Positions 9,067 to 18,694 of a stretch of DNA of 59,193 bases are shown in pieces (position 1 is the stretch's first letter; each line of letters opens with the position of its first letter). Source of the stretch: Oligoflexia bacterium (lineage in GTDB: Bacteria; Bdellovibrionota_B; Oligoflexia; Oligoflexales; JAGOVF01). A program made the translations under genes and the position numbers. The stretch is from the NCBI GenBank assembly GCA_030432875.1, contig JAUILP010000016.1, positions 1 through 59,193 on the forward strand, written 5' to 3'. Under the pieces are notes generated by a model that saw only the letters and a program-made list of their open reading frames with translations, searched no databases and was not told where the DNA came from.

Positions 9067-10494
9067 TTAGCCAACAGTCGAAAATCGTGCGCGAGATTTA
9101 GGATCTGGAGAAGTCACGAGATCATGCCAATAAATATCAAAAATGGAAGCAAGAACCCTCGCAAGCATAATGCCGCGGGGCTTGGTCAGGCTAATGGCAT
9201 CGCGTGCCGCGACTATAATGCCATCTTGTTTTAATGGCGCGAGCTTAGAGATTTCACTGGCAAAGTACGCATCAAAATCAATGTTAAAACGCTCCTGAAT
9301 GCGGGATTTGTTAATGGCACCGTGACAGTAAATCTGCTGAATGACTTCAGCTCTTATCATGTCATCATGAGAGAGAAGCATGCCTCTTTCTGTTGCTAAT
9401 GAATCATTATTGAGCATCTCAACCCAAGACGCTGTCTTTTTGACATTTTGCGCAAACATATTGCCAAAACTGGAAATCGCTGAAGGCCCAACCCCGAGAA
9501 TGGGAACTTCTTTCCCCGTGGTGATCCCCTGAAAATTTCTCTGCACGGAGCCTTCGCTTTTTGCACGGGAAAGCATTTCTTCTGAGCGCGCAAAATGATC
9601 TAAGCCCATAAATTCGTACCCAGATTCACCAAATGTGTTGTAGGCAAGGATAAATAGGTTCGCCATAGTCTCAGGGTCTGGCATATCTTCTTTTTTAAAT
9701 GATTTTTGCCATTTAAACATTTCCGGTATATGAGCAAGACGGTAAAAGGCGATACGATCTGGCGCAAGAGAAATGACCTGTTTTAGAGTTTCTGTCATGC
9801 TAGCAAGCGTTTGAAAAGGAAGCCCATATATGAGATCAAAATTTACCGATTTGAGAGGAAGAGTCCTAAGATGCGCTACGAAGTCTTTGACCATTTCAAA
9901 GGACTGTATTCTATTGACCGCCTTTTGAACCACATCGTTAAAATCCTGCACCCCAAGACTGACTCGGTTGAGGCCGCGATCGACAAGCGTTTTCAGTTGA
10001 TCCTTTGAGGTAATGCGCGGGTCTACTTCAACCGCAATTTCTGCGTCAGCGCTGATTTTAAAGTTTTCTTCGATGAGGTCAAAGAGTTGATCGAGAAGTT
10101 CACAGTTCAAAAACGTCGGACTGCCGCCCCCGAAGTGGATTTGACTTAAAGTGGGTTTAGCATAACTTTTATTAATCAAATTCAGTTCTTTGCCGAGGTT
10201 TGCGAGGAACACCCGCCCCGTTTCTGCATTATGTTCTGGCCGGTCTCCCATGATTTCCTTGGTACAGCCGCAGTAGTAGCAAAGACGCTGGCAATACGGG
10301 ACATGGATATAAAGAGACATCTCACTTGATGCCTCAGCGAGTTTTTTTATTTCGGCTTGTAAAGCAGGACCTTGAAATGTGTCTTGCCAAACAGGTGCGA
10401 TGGGATAAGACGTATGGCGGGGAAGATTGAGACCCGCATATTTGGTATAAATACGTCTGTCTTCTTCTGAAAAAACAATGGGTTTAAATGTCAT
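9067..10494 (-). CDS. hemN: Oxygen-independent coproporphyrinogen III dehydrogenase HemN
   Basis: Radical-SAM heme enzyme that oxidatively decarboxylates coproporphyrinogen III to protoporphyrinogen IX without oxygen. The cluster motif YIHVPYCQRLCYYCGC has Cys68, Cys72, Cys75 and Cys77 (C-x3-C-x2-C-x-C), the HemN-specific form. PRHTSYP near residue 25 and FGGGSPTFL (about 118-126) also match. The frame runs on to 10605, but the ATG at 10494 has a TGAGG ribosome site 7 nt upstream and gives the typical HemN N-terminus, a 475-aa protein. I infer the organism can make heme under low oxygen. Confidence 0.93.
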   Translation of the reverse strand: MTFKPIVFSEEDRRIYTKYAGLNLPRHTSYPIAPVWQDTFQGPALQAEIKKLAEASSEMSLYIHVPYCQRLCYYCGCTKEIMGDRPEHNAETGRVFLANLGKELNLINKSYAKPTLSQIHFGGGSPTFLNCELLDQLFDLIEENFKISADAEIAVEVDPRITSKDQLKTLVDRGLNRVSLGVQDFNDVVQKAVNRIQSFEMVKDFVAHLRTLPLKSVNFDLIYGLPFQTLASMTETLKQVISLAPDRIAFYRLAHIPEMFKWQKSFKKEDMPDPETMANLFILAYNTFGESGYEFMGLDHFARSEEMLSRAKSEGSVQRNFQGITTGKEVPILGVGPSAISSFGNMFAQNVKKTASWVEMLNNDSLATERGMLLSHDDMIRAEVIQQIYCHGAINKSRIQERFNIDFDAYFASEISKLAPLKQDGIIVAARDAISLTKPRGIMLARVLASIFDIYWHDLVTSPDPKSRARFSTVG

Positions 10495-10780
10495 AAAATA
10501 CCTCAGGTTAAAAAAATGCTGGGTAACCGCACCAGCATACAATGGGTCAGGTAAAAGCTGCAAGCCAAACTGCCATTTGCTCCTAGAGCAGTGAACGCCC
10601 CGCAAGCCACCCTCTTCCTAGAAATCTGAGAAAACCTCAGATGAGGTAGCAAATATGAAGCAGGGGTTGGTGCAGCACTGCGGAAGGCAAAAACGCCTAT
10701 TAACTTCTTGCATAAATCTAACATTTACCGCAACTTTTAAAAGGATTATTGGGAAATCACTTCATTTTTTTTAGGGCACT

Positions 10781-12673
10781 ATGACAATAGTTAAAATAGA
10801 CACACTCACAAAAGAAGCCTTTCCGCCGTTACCTTTGGGCACCGTACGCCCCGAGGGATGGTTAAAAAATGTCTTGTATCAACAGGCAGTTAGCATTAGT
10901 GGCTGTCTTGACACTTTATGGCCCGATGTCGGCGAAAGTGCCTGGATTGGGGGCAAAAAAGAAGGCTGGGAAAGAGCCCCCTACTGGCTAGACGGTTTAG
11001 TGCCGCTTGCCTATTTGCTTGATGATCCTGAGCTCATCTCTAAAGTAAAAAAATGGATGGATTATATTTTCACCCATCAAAAAGAAAATGGCTGGCTTGG
11101 GCCGATCAAAGACGAGGCTTACGGCAATAAATACCAGGCCTATGATCCCTGGCCGGTGTTTATTTTTTTAAAAGCGGCACTGCAGTATTTTGAAGCTTCA
11201 CAGGATAGCCAAGTTATTCCGGGGTGTTTGCGTTTTTTCGCTTATTTAAAAACCGCCTTGCTCACGCAGCCCCTTTTTGAGTGGTCCCGGTCGCGCTGGG
11301 CGGACGGCTTCTATACCCTTGCTAAGGTTTATAATTTGACCGACGAAAAATGGCTGCTCGATATCGCCGCTTTAATGCGGGAACAAGGTTATGACTGGCG
11401 GCAGCATTTTGAAGAATTTCAGTATCCAGAGCGAGTTGCTCATACTTTTGGTCAGGAAACCCATGTCGTAAACAACGCCATGGGACTTAAAGAGCCGGGG
11501 CTTTGGTCTTTGGCGTCCCAGGACCCAAAAGACCGAGAAGCGACCGAGCAGATGCTCAAAACTTTGGACCAATATCATGGCCAGATCACTGGGGCTTTTT
11601 CAGGTGATGAGCACCTTGCGGGCCAAAATCCTTCGCAGGGCACGGAGCTTTGTGCCGTCGTCGAATATATGTATTCCTTAGAAGTTTTAATAGGCATTGT
11701 GGGGGACGTTTCATTAGCCGATAGACTTGAGCGCCTGGCTTTTAATGCACTTCCCGCGACTTTAAGCGCCGATATGCGCCTGCATCAATATGATCAGCAA
11801 GTCAATCAAGTCCTTTGCAAACGCAGTAAAGACAACCTTTGGGTCAATAACGGCCAGGATGCAAACCTTTTTGGCTTAGAACCTAATTTTGGCTGCTGCA
11901 CCGCAAATCTGCATCAGGGGTGGCCTAAATTTGCGGCTCAGTTGTGGCGTCGTACTGAGGATGGGGGGTTGGCGGTTTTTACTTATGCTCCATGCTATAT
12001 GCGCGTTCCGATAAAAGGAACAAATGTCGCTGCGTCGATAAAAACCGAGTATCCCTTTAAAAACACCCTTGAAATAACATTTACTGCCGATAAAAACATT
12101 GAGTTCCCTCTCCATTTGCGCATCCCAAGCTGGTGTGAACATGCGCGTATTCATGATAATCATGGATTAGATGAGCGAGGCGATCCCGGTACCCTCAAAA
12201 AAATCACCTGTGCTGTCGAAGCGGGCAAAGAGAAAACCATACATATCACGCTTACCCCGAAGCTAGAGCTCCCACGCCGGTATCATAAAAGTGTTGGCGT
12301 GATAAAAGGGCCTTTAATCTATGCCCTGAAAATTGAGGAGAGATGGGAGCAACTTGATCATCCGACGGAGCTTTGGGAAGTTTACCCAGAGAGTGACTGG
12401 AATTTTGGTCTCAGTAACCCTGAGAAAATCCGCCAAAACATAAATTTTTATGAAAATCCGAGTGATGCCTCTCAGACGCCCTTTAGCCCTAACAATTATC
12501 CGGTTTTTGCCCGAGTTTTAGCACGCAAGGTTTCCAACTGGCAACTTGAAAAAAATGCCGCAGGTCAAATACCAGAAAATCCAGTATGGGAAGCTGATGC
12601 CCCCGAGCAAACCGTTACGCTGATACCTTACGGGTGTACACATTTACGCGTCACCGAATTCCCTTGCGGGTAA
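10781..12673 (+). CDS. GH127-type beta-L-arabinofuranosidase family (DUF1680) glycosidase
   Basis: The 630-residue protein has no signal peptide, so it probably acts in the cytoplasm. It has the GH127 layout: an (alpha/alpha)6 barrel, then a beta-sandwich. The zinc/cysteine active-site motifs are present: Glu289-x-Cys291 in GTELCAVVEYMYSLE, and Cys372-Cys373 in FGCCTANLHQGWPKF. In characterised GH127 enzymes the first Cys of that pair is the nucleophile and Glu plus Cys residues bind zinc. Family members act on beta-L-arabinofuranosides or related sugars; the exact substrate cannot be read here. Galactokinase follows 39 bp downstream, so a role in intracellular sugar breakdown is likely. Confidence 0.85.
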   Translation: MTIVKIDTLTKEAFPPLPLGTVRPEGWLKNVLYQQAVSISGCLDTLWPDVGESAWIGGKKEGWERAPYWLDGLVPLAYLLDDPELISKVKKWMDYIFTHQKENGWLGPIKDEAYGNKYQAYDPWPVFIFLKAALQYFEASQDSQVIPGCLRFFAYLKTALLTQPLFEWSRSRWADGFYTLAKVYNLTDEKWLLDIAALMREQGYDWRQHFEEFQYPERVAHTFGQETHVVNNAMGLKEPGLWSLASQDPKDREATEQMLKTLDQYHGQITGAFSGDEHLAGQNPSQGTELCAVVEYMYSLEVLIGIVGDVSLADRLERLAFNALPATLSADMRLHQYDQQVNQVLCKRSKDNLWVNNGQDANLFGLEPNFGCCTANLHQGWPKFAAQLWRRTEDGGLAVFTYAPCYMRVPIKGTNVAASIKTEYPFKNTLEITFTADKNIEFPLHLRIPSWCEHARIHDNHGLDERGDPGTLKKITCAVEAGKEKTIHITLTPKLELPRRYHKSVGVIKGPLIYALKIEERWEQLDHPTELWEVYPESDWNFGLSNPEKIRQNINFYENPSDASQTPFSPNNYPVFARVLARKVSNWQLEKNAAGQIPENPVWEADAPEQTVTLIPYGCTHLRVTEFPCG

Positions 12674-12712
12674 ACAGGAAACTAATCTTTTATTAAATAA
12701 AGCGTGCCCAAG

Positions 12713-13879
12713 ATGAATGAAACCCCGGACATTCATGATGATTTTTCTGCACTAAGTAAAAAATTTGCTGATTATTTCGGTGCAGCACCTCTTTTTGCTG
12801 TTCGCTCTCCAGGACGCGTCAATCTCATTGGCGAGCACACGGATTACAACGGCGGCCCCGTGCTGCCTTTTGCTATCAATCTAGCGACTTTTTTCAGCGT
12901 CGGCGAAAATAATGAACGCTGCCTAAAAATTTTTTCTGAGGCCACCGGGGAATCCCTCAGTTACGGCCTTGAAAAAACTCCCCATGAAACAGCGACGACT
13001 CTGAGTAAAATCCTAAAGGGATCGCTGACCTTGACGGGATATATAGGGCCGGGACTCAATATCTATGCAGACAGCAACCTCCCCATCGGGGCCGGTTTAT
13101 CCTCATCCGCCTCTTTTATCGTGGGCATGATTAGGTGTTTATTGACGGCTCAAAAAAAAGAACTCAGCCATGATGAGCTGGCTGTGATGGCACAAAAAAT
13201 AGAGCACGAATTTTTAGGGGTACACTGCGGCATCATGGACCAGGTCGCCATTTGCTCTGGAAAAAAAGGCGCGGCAATTTTACTTGAAACGGGGAAAATG
13301 GAAAAAACATTTTTAGAGGTTCCCGGTAACATAGAGTTTGCTGTTATTGATTCGCTCAGCCGCAGATCGCTCGCAACTTCTGATTACAATCAACGTGGCA
13401 AAGAGTGTTTAGAGGCTTGTAAGTATCTGGGAGTCGAGCATCTTGCCTCCTTGACTATGGATGAATTAAATAGTGCTACCCTCAAAATCGCCCCAGATAC
13501 TTTGTGGCTGAAAAGAGCGCGGCATGTCGTTTCCGAGTGCGAGAGAGTTTATCAAGTGGCAGAGCACCTTAAAGCTGGCGATTTTATTGCTTTGGGCAAA
13601 GCAATAAGTGCTTCGCATCAAAGTCTTCGCAACCTTTTTTCGGTGTCAACGCCCTTGATCAATACGCTCGTGGCAAGTGCAGAGTCGTATCCTGATTGCT
13701 ACGGCGCGCGTATAATGGGAGCAGGTTTTGGCGGCTGTATTCTTGCCGTTTTGGCCAAAGGCGCTGCCGCAGAATTTCAGGAATATTTTCATCAGCGTTT
13801 AGAACAACTAAATATGAGTCCTCTTCCTTTTTATGTGGTTAAACCCAGTGCCGGAGTTTCTGTTTGGCGCTTTAAATGA
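12713..13879 (+). CDS. galK: Galactokinase
   Basis: GHMP-superfamily kinase that phosphorylates galactose to galactose-1-phosphate (Leloir pathway). Diagnostic motifs are the galactokinase signature GRVNLIGEHTDYNGGPVLPF (about 34-53), the ATP loop LPIGAGLSSSASF (about 124-136) and the third GHMP motif IMGAGFGGC (about 340-348). Length (about 388 aa) is normal. The start may be the ATG at 12713 or a GTG three codons upstream at 12704; neither has a strong ribosome site. No galT or galE is in the window. Pairing with the GH127 gene suggests the two process one oligosaccharide. Confidence 0.92.
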   Translation: MNETPDIHDDFSALSKKFADYFGAAPLFAVRSPGRVNLIGEHTDYNGGPVLPFAINLATFFSVGENNERCLKIFSEATGESLSYGLEKTPHETATTLSKILKGSLTLTGYIGPGLNIYADSNLPIGAGLSSSASFIVGMIRCLLTAQKKELSHDELAVMAQKIEHEFLGVHCGIMDQVAICSGKKGAAILLETGKMEKTFLEVPGNIEFAVIDSLSRRSLATSDYNQRGKECLEACKYLGVEHLASLTMDELNSATLKIAPDTLWLKRARHVVSECERVYQVAEHLKAGDFIALGKAISASHQSLRNLFSVSTPLINTLVASAESYPDCYGARIMGAGFGGCILAVLAKGAAAEFQEYFHQRLEQLNMSPLPFYVVKPSAGVSVWRFK

Positions 13880-13881
13880 TA

Positions 13882-14740
13882 TTTATAAAGTTTGCTGAAA
13901 AAAGTCACGTATGCCCCTGGTAAAAGCGAAGTCAGTGTTCTAACTTGCCGGTCGTATTCGCAGTCAGTAATTAGTAATACTACGTTAAATTGGGGATAGC
14001 AAGGCGCGAGGATAGGGAAAAAGCGGAGTTTACATTATGGTAAATGAGCATTTTTCCCGGGAGAGCAACACAGTTATCGCCTATTTAACGTAGTAGTAGT
14101 ATTAGCCCGTGGCCCAAAGCGTCAGCGACTAATTATATAAGTTTATTTGCATAAATAGGCCCAATGCAGCCGACGATGGCAGTTTCTTGATTACCCCCTA
14201 TAGCCAATTATATTCTTTTGTTCTTATAAGTCGCATAATTAGGCACATGCTACCTACAGTTTGCGCTTTTAAGCTAACACCCCAAAAAAGCCCTTATAGT
14301 CTTAATCTTTATTGCATTTATCCCTGATTCCCTATAAACCACCCGATTTCTCTGAAACTACAGACGACTGCATAACTTTGGAAAATTCCGTAGCATGCCT
14401 TTTGTTTTTTTTGAGTTTTTCTATGTCTTTTTCCTGGTTTTATATTTTGGTAACCACCTAAATAATCGAACTAATTTATCGGTACCTGTGATTACAAGGA
14501 GAGTTAGACTTATCCCACTAACTCCAATAGCCTCGCAAAGATCTATGCAGGGCTTGTTCCCATTTGGGTACACTTTATATCTGAATAAAGTAAATAAACT
14601 TGAATTAAATTTTTATTTTTTGTATAGAGGACGAGAATATATTGGCGCACAGCATTCATAGTCTATTGAAGTGATGCAAAGTATATTCGTCTTGCAAGTA
14701 GCAAATTAAAGCATAACCAATTTTAACACTGGAGTTTACC
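13882..14740. other. Gene-poor spacer after galK
   Basis: About 860 bp without a convincing gene. It contains the palindromic element at 13975-14104. A short open frame at 14395-14661 has no ribosome site and a composition (runs of Phe, random C-terminus) that looks accidental. Confidence 0.6.
13975..14104. repeat. MITE-like palindromic intergenic element
   Basis: The outer arms are TAATAC-TACGTTAAAT (13975-13990) and ATTTAACGTA-GTAGTAGTATTA (14083-14104). They are perfect inverted repeats over TACGTTAAAT, and the right arm carries two extra TAC units. Inside are a nested pair, GGGAAAAA (14015-14022) with TTTTTCCC (14051-14058), and a central palindrome TTTACATTATGGTAAA (14030-14045). The whole would fold into a long imperfect hairpin. 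It looks like a non-autonomous mobile or REP-like element; I saw no second copy in the window. Confidence 0.5.
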
Positions 14741-15175
14741 ATGAAAATTTTGATTCTTCTGTTACCAAGCCTATTTTTTGCGTGCTCAAACTATGACTCT
14801 TCTACAGGGGATTCATCTTTAAATCATCATTTAAGTTATGATCAGTATACCATCTATAAGCATTTTGATTTTGAGGGTGACTGTTATTCATTTGATACGG
14901 TCGATAAGCTTGAGGTTCTTAACACTTCCCAAATTACTGAGGCTAGAGCGACGAGTCTTGCACGTGCTAAGTTAAATAAGATAGAGCCAGGGAAATGTTT
15001 GGAGAGTTTTACTTGCATTAAACCAGGAGCGCGACCCGTTTGGAATTGGGTGAGCCGGAGTCTAAAGGTCGTTGGGGTAGAACTTATAAAAAGTGGCCAT
15101 GAGAATTTAGGATTTATCGGGGGAAGTGATCGTGGGCGGAAAATTAGCCCGAGAATGCCTCTTTTTTGTAAATGA
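14741..15175 (+). CDS. Small lipoprotein of unknown function
   Basis: 144 residues. The signal MKILILLLPSLFFACS ends in a lipobox (FFAC, Cys at residue 15). The mature part holds several Cys residues (about 48, 87 and 93) and a YDQYTIYKHFDFEGDCY stretch, but no domain I recognise. CTGGAG 6 nt before the ATG is a good ribosome site. It stands alone between two long non-coding regions, so it probably has its own promoter. Confidence 0.6.
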   Translation: MKILILLLPSLFFACSNYDSSTGDSSLNHHLSYDQYTIYKHFDFEGDCYSFDTVDKLEVLNTSQITEARATSLARAKLNKIEPGKCLESFTCIKPGARPVWNWVSRSLKVVGVELIKSGHENLGFIGGSDRGRKISPRMPLFCK

Positions 15176-15972
15176 ATTTATCCTTGGATTAAAATGACAA
15201 TTCTTTTGCATGAATTTTAATCCTGAAGAATATTTACTCTTGATAATTTATGAGTGTTTCCAAATAAGATTATAAAAATAAAAATTGGGGGCGCTCATCA
15301 TTAAATTTAGAAAAAGATTGTATATTCTCTCGTTGTTATGGCATATAAATCATTAAAGTATTGTGGTGCTAGGGGGTTTTATTCCGATATCATCAAGGAT
15401 AAGGATCCCGCTCCGCTAACTTGTCCTAGGCGTCTCGAATTTGGCCATTTTAAGTAACAATTTCACATTAATTGTTGGCAGACCAACCAATAATGCTAAC
15501 TTTGTCTTAAATCCCTGGAGGACGACATAACCACGTACAATTCAAATAACTTCAAAGACATTCTTTTAGAAACCAAATAATCCGGCTTTTAACAGCCGTA
15601 AAATGTGTGTTTTTGATTGTCAGCCCTGGATTGTTTTTTGAAAATTTTCCATTCGGCTATCAAAATCATTATACTTTATTGCCAAAGTCGAGTGACCCGC
15701 ATGTCTTTAAGATATTCCTCAAATAGATCTTAGTGCAGCAATTAACTAATAACATGCCGACCTATTCAAAAACTTAACAAATAATTTAACCGCAAAAATC
15801 GAATTAACTGACCATTAATCCGAACGATCTCCACCGTGGGGTAGGGCTCATCATGTCCATACCAACTGCCAAAATAAAACAACCAATGTTTCTTGCATTA
15901 GTTTTAGACAATGTCCATAATATATAAACTTATATCGACCATAAAACTGATTTATTTAAGGGATTTACGCCT
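15176..15972. other. Long non-coding stretch, nothing identified
   Basis: About 800 bp, AT-rich with stop codons in all frames. I see no tRNA, no clear terminator and no recognisable gene remnant. The only structure noted is a weak hairpin around GGCTTTTAACAGCC (15584-15597). The last part must hold the promoter of the gene at 15973. Confidence 0.5.
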
Positions 15973-17028
15973 ATGTTTGCCACTAACAAGTCTCGAAGGC
16001 TTCCGGAAAAAATATTTCAGATCATTCTGTGGGTCATTACGCTTTTCTTTTCTGCTTTTTTAATCGGCCTTGGCGAACTAGTCATTAGAGATTTGCCCAA
16101 AGTCAGCGACATCCCTTCCTTTGATAGCTATAAGTCGCAGGAGCTTAGAGTATTAGAGGAAAAGCAAAAACTGCTTACTATGAAACTTCAGGAGATGAGA
16201 AATCAACTTTCCAAAGATAGAATTGAGCTAGAAAATTTACAGACACGGTATGCTGAAGAAAAACAAAGTTTTGAGAATTGGATAGCGACCCGTACAGCAA
16301 CGGGCAACAAAGATCAAAATGAAAAAGTGGTAGAACGTACACAGAAACTTGACCAATTAAAAAACGAAATTAGTCGGCAGAGCCAAGCTATAGAAAGGCA
16401 CGAAAAAGAAGTCAGTGTTCTTGAAGAAGGATTTGATGATAGCCAAATAGAAAAGCTCAACGAAAAGGCCCGCAAGGCTTTTTATGGCGCAGATAATCAC
16501 CGAAATCTCATGATTTTTTTGTGGCGCTTGATGGTGACTCTGCCCCTGCTGCTTATTGCTGGATGGCTGTTTGTTAAAAAGAGGCAGAGTCGATACTGGC
16601 CATTTATCTGGGGTTTTATCATTTTTTCCCTTGTGATGTTTTTTGTCGAACTTGTTCCCTATCTGCCAAGCTATGGGGGATACATTAGGTATATTGTGGG
16701 ACTCGCCGTACTTTTTATTGTTGGCTATTATGGCATCAACCAAATGCAAAAATACCTGCTGCGTAAACAAACGGAAGAACAAAAAATGCTGCATAGCTCT
16801 CAAGAAGAGCGTCGGCAAGAATTTACTTATGAAAAAGCCTTTGGTTATATCGCTAAAGGCGTCTGTCCGAGTTGCGAGCGCAACCTAAGCACAAGTGCCG
16901 ATGATAAAAAAGTAGATTTTTGCGTTCATTGTGGCCTTTGTGTCTATAAAAAATGCGCCGCATGCCACACACGCGTTAGCTCATTTTCGCATTTTTGCTC
17001 TTCGTGTGGCGAAAGCTTAAAAACATAA
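15973..17028 (+). CDS. Coiled-coil membrane protein with C-terminal zinc ribbons
   Basis: 351 residues in this order: a transmembrane segment (about 17-36), a long coiled coil (about 55-160, rich in Glu/Lys/Gln heptads), three more hydrophobic segments (about 180-200, 210-228 and 233-252), and a C-terminal zinc-ribbon region. That region has four Cys-x2-Cys pairs (CPSC, CVHC, CAAC, CSSC), the last three spaced like double zinc ribbons. The coiled coil and the ribbons are separated by three membrane spans, so they may face opposite sides of the membrane. I know no named family with this layout. GGGATTT upstream of the ATG may serve as a weak ribosome site. Confidence 0.7.
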   Translation: MFATNKSRRLPEKIFQIILWVITLFFSAFLIGLGELVIRDLPKVSDIPSFDSYKSQELRVLEEKQKLLTMKLQEMRNQLSKDRIELENLQTRYAEEKQSFENWIATRTATGNKDQNEKVVERTQKLDQLKNEISRQSQAIERHEKEVSVLEEGFDDSQIEKLNEKARKAFYGADNHRNLMIFLWRLMVTLPLLLIAGWLFVKKRQSRYWPFIWGFIIFSLVMFFVELVPYLPSYGGYIRYIVGLAVLFIVGYYGINQMQKYLLRKQTEEQKMLHSSQEERRQEFTYEKAFGYIAKGVCPSCERNLSTSADDKKVDFCVHCGLCVYKKCAACHTRVSSFSHFCSSCGESLKT

Positions 17029-17253
17029 AAATTGGCGTGATACCCGAAAAAACCAGGGAAATTCATACCATGAGGGCGCATCAGCACCTATCTTGGCATC
17101 GAAAAACCCCTGTATTCGCATGACTTATTTGCGTTTACGGAGTACACTAACTTCGTGATTAGGGGACAAATATTTTCGTTAGCCATAAACTAAAAGTGGC
17201 CTGAAAGTATTTGCTGAAGAGAACCCAGTTTTTTAGGGAGAAAAGAGCGCACT

Positions 17254-18693
17254 ATGGAACTTAAAAGAATAGCCGCACGTTTTTTAGATAACTTGCCCAA
17301 GGGCATTGAATTTGCCAGTATAAGGATCCATCAAGATGATTCTCAATACTTAAAAATACGTCGCGATAATTTAGAATCTCCCAAATTAAGCAGCTCTTTA
17401 GGTTATATGGTTACCGTTATCGAAAACGGTGCTTTTGGTTATGGGGCGAGCCCAGATGTCAGTGCCAAGGGTATTGCTGGGGCTATTAGCAAGGCGCGCG
17501 AACTTGCCCAAGCCTGCCGAGGCAAATACGTTTTTGATTTTTCAAGTTACCCAAAGACGCATCCTCGTGGCGAATTTTATTCTCCTGTAACTATCCCTTG
17601 GGAATCAACTCCACTCAGTAGCAAAATTGACCTTCTTAAAACCTTAAGCAGCAACCTCAAAATTCATAGTTCTATTGTAGACTGGGAAACTTATTTGTGG
17701 CGCGACAAATCAACGCGTTTATACGTGACAAATGGCGGGGGAGAAGTTTTTCAAATCGCCGACCGTATTATGCCTGCCATTTCAGTAACGGCAGCAAATG
17801 AATCCGAAGCAGAAACAAGAACTTGGCAAGGACTTGCGAGTGTTCAGCAAAAAGGTCTGGAGTATCTTACTGAAATTGATTTTTGGGGACGAGGTACAAC
17901 CGTTGCTGAAGAAGCCATTGCGCTGCTTCAAGCGCCGGTCACGCCCAATGGACGTCGTGATCTCATTCTTGGTCCTGATCAAATGATCCTACAAATCCAC
18001 GAATCTATTGGGCACCCGCTTGAGCTTGACCGTATTCTTGGCGATGAACGCAATTATGCAGGCACATCATTTGTGAGTCTGGACATGATTGGAAATTATC
18101 AGTACGGTTCACCGCTACTCAATATTACTTTTGATCCAACGATGCCGTATCAAGCAGCATCAAGCACTTTTGATGATGATGGCACCCCCACGAGCAAAGA
18201 ATATATTATTAAAGATGGCATCTTAAAACGCCCTCTCGGCGGAACCATTTCTCAGCTACGCGCTGGAGAAATCCCTGGGGTAGCTTGTAGCAGAGCGGAT
18301 AGCTGGCGCAGACCGCCCATCGACCGCATGGCAAATTTAAATTTAGAGGCAGGAACGACCTCCCTTTCCGATATGATTGCCAAAGTTGAAAAAGGCATCC
18401 TTATGAAAACAAATCGCTCCTGGTCTATCGATGATTCGCGGCGAAAATTTCAGTTTGGTTGCGAGTGGGGGCAGCTTATTGAAAATGGTGAATTGAAACA
18501 CCTGGTAAAAAAACCAAGCTACCGGGGGATTTCCAGTGATTTTTGGCGAAATCTCGGCGCCGTTGGCGATCAAAGCACCTTTCAGGTGATGGGAACGCCA
18601 TACTGCGGCAAAGGGGAACCCAATCAGGGTATTTTTGTGGGGCATGCGTCGCCCGCTTGTCTTTTTCACGATATCGAAGTTTTTGGAGGCTAG
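17254..18693 (+). CDS. tldD: TldD-family metalloprotease subunit
   Basis: 479 residues with the TldD active-site motif HESIGH (His249, Glu250, His254; HExxxH). It is followed by the conserved ELDRILGDERNYAGTSFVS and FDDDGTPTSKEYIIKDGIL segments. In the characterised TldD/TldE heterodimer, TldD carries the zinc and cleaves unfolded peptides threaded through a central channel. The overall sequence is a divergent form of TldD, though length is typical. A GGGAG site precedes the ATG. The TldE partner gene starts 1 bp after the stop, so both are made from one message. Confidence 0.87.
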   Translation: MELKRIAARFLDNLPKGIEFASIRIHQDDSQYLKIRRDNLESPKLSSSLGYMVTVIENGAFGYGASPDVSAKGIAGAISKARELAQACRGKYVFDFSSYPKTHPRGEFYSPVTIPWESTPLSSKIDLLKTLSSNLKIHSSIVDWETYLWRDKSTRLYVTNGGGEVFQIADRIMPAISVTAANESEAETRTWQGLASVQQKGLEYLTEIDFWGRGTTVAEEAIALLQAPVTPNGRRDLILGPDQMILQIHESIGHPLELDRILGDERNYAGTSFVSLDMIGNYQYGSPLLNITFDPTMPYQAASSTFDDDGTPTSKEYIIKDGILKRPLGGTISQLRAGEIPGVACSRADSWRRPPIDRMANLNLEAGTTSLSDMIAKVEKGILMKTNRSWSIDDSRRKFQFGCEWGQLIENGELKHLVKKPSYRGISSDFWRNLGAVGDQSTFQVMGTPYCGKGEPNQGIFVGHASPACLFHDIEVFGG

Positions 18694-18694
18694 A

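Noticed and set aside
14395..14661. Open frame of 88 codons in the gene-poor region after galK
   Set aside because: No ribosome site, random-looking Phe-rich start and no domain; composition is that of the surrounding non-coding DNA.
16357..16818. Minus-strand frame of 153 codons
   Set aside because: Antisense to the coiled-coil/zinc-ribbon gene, with no ribosome site and no domain.
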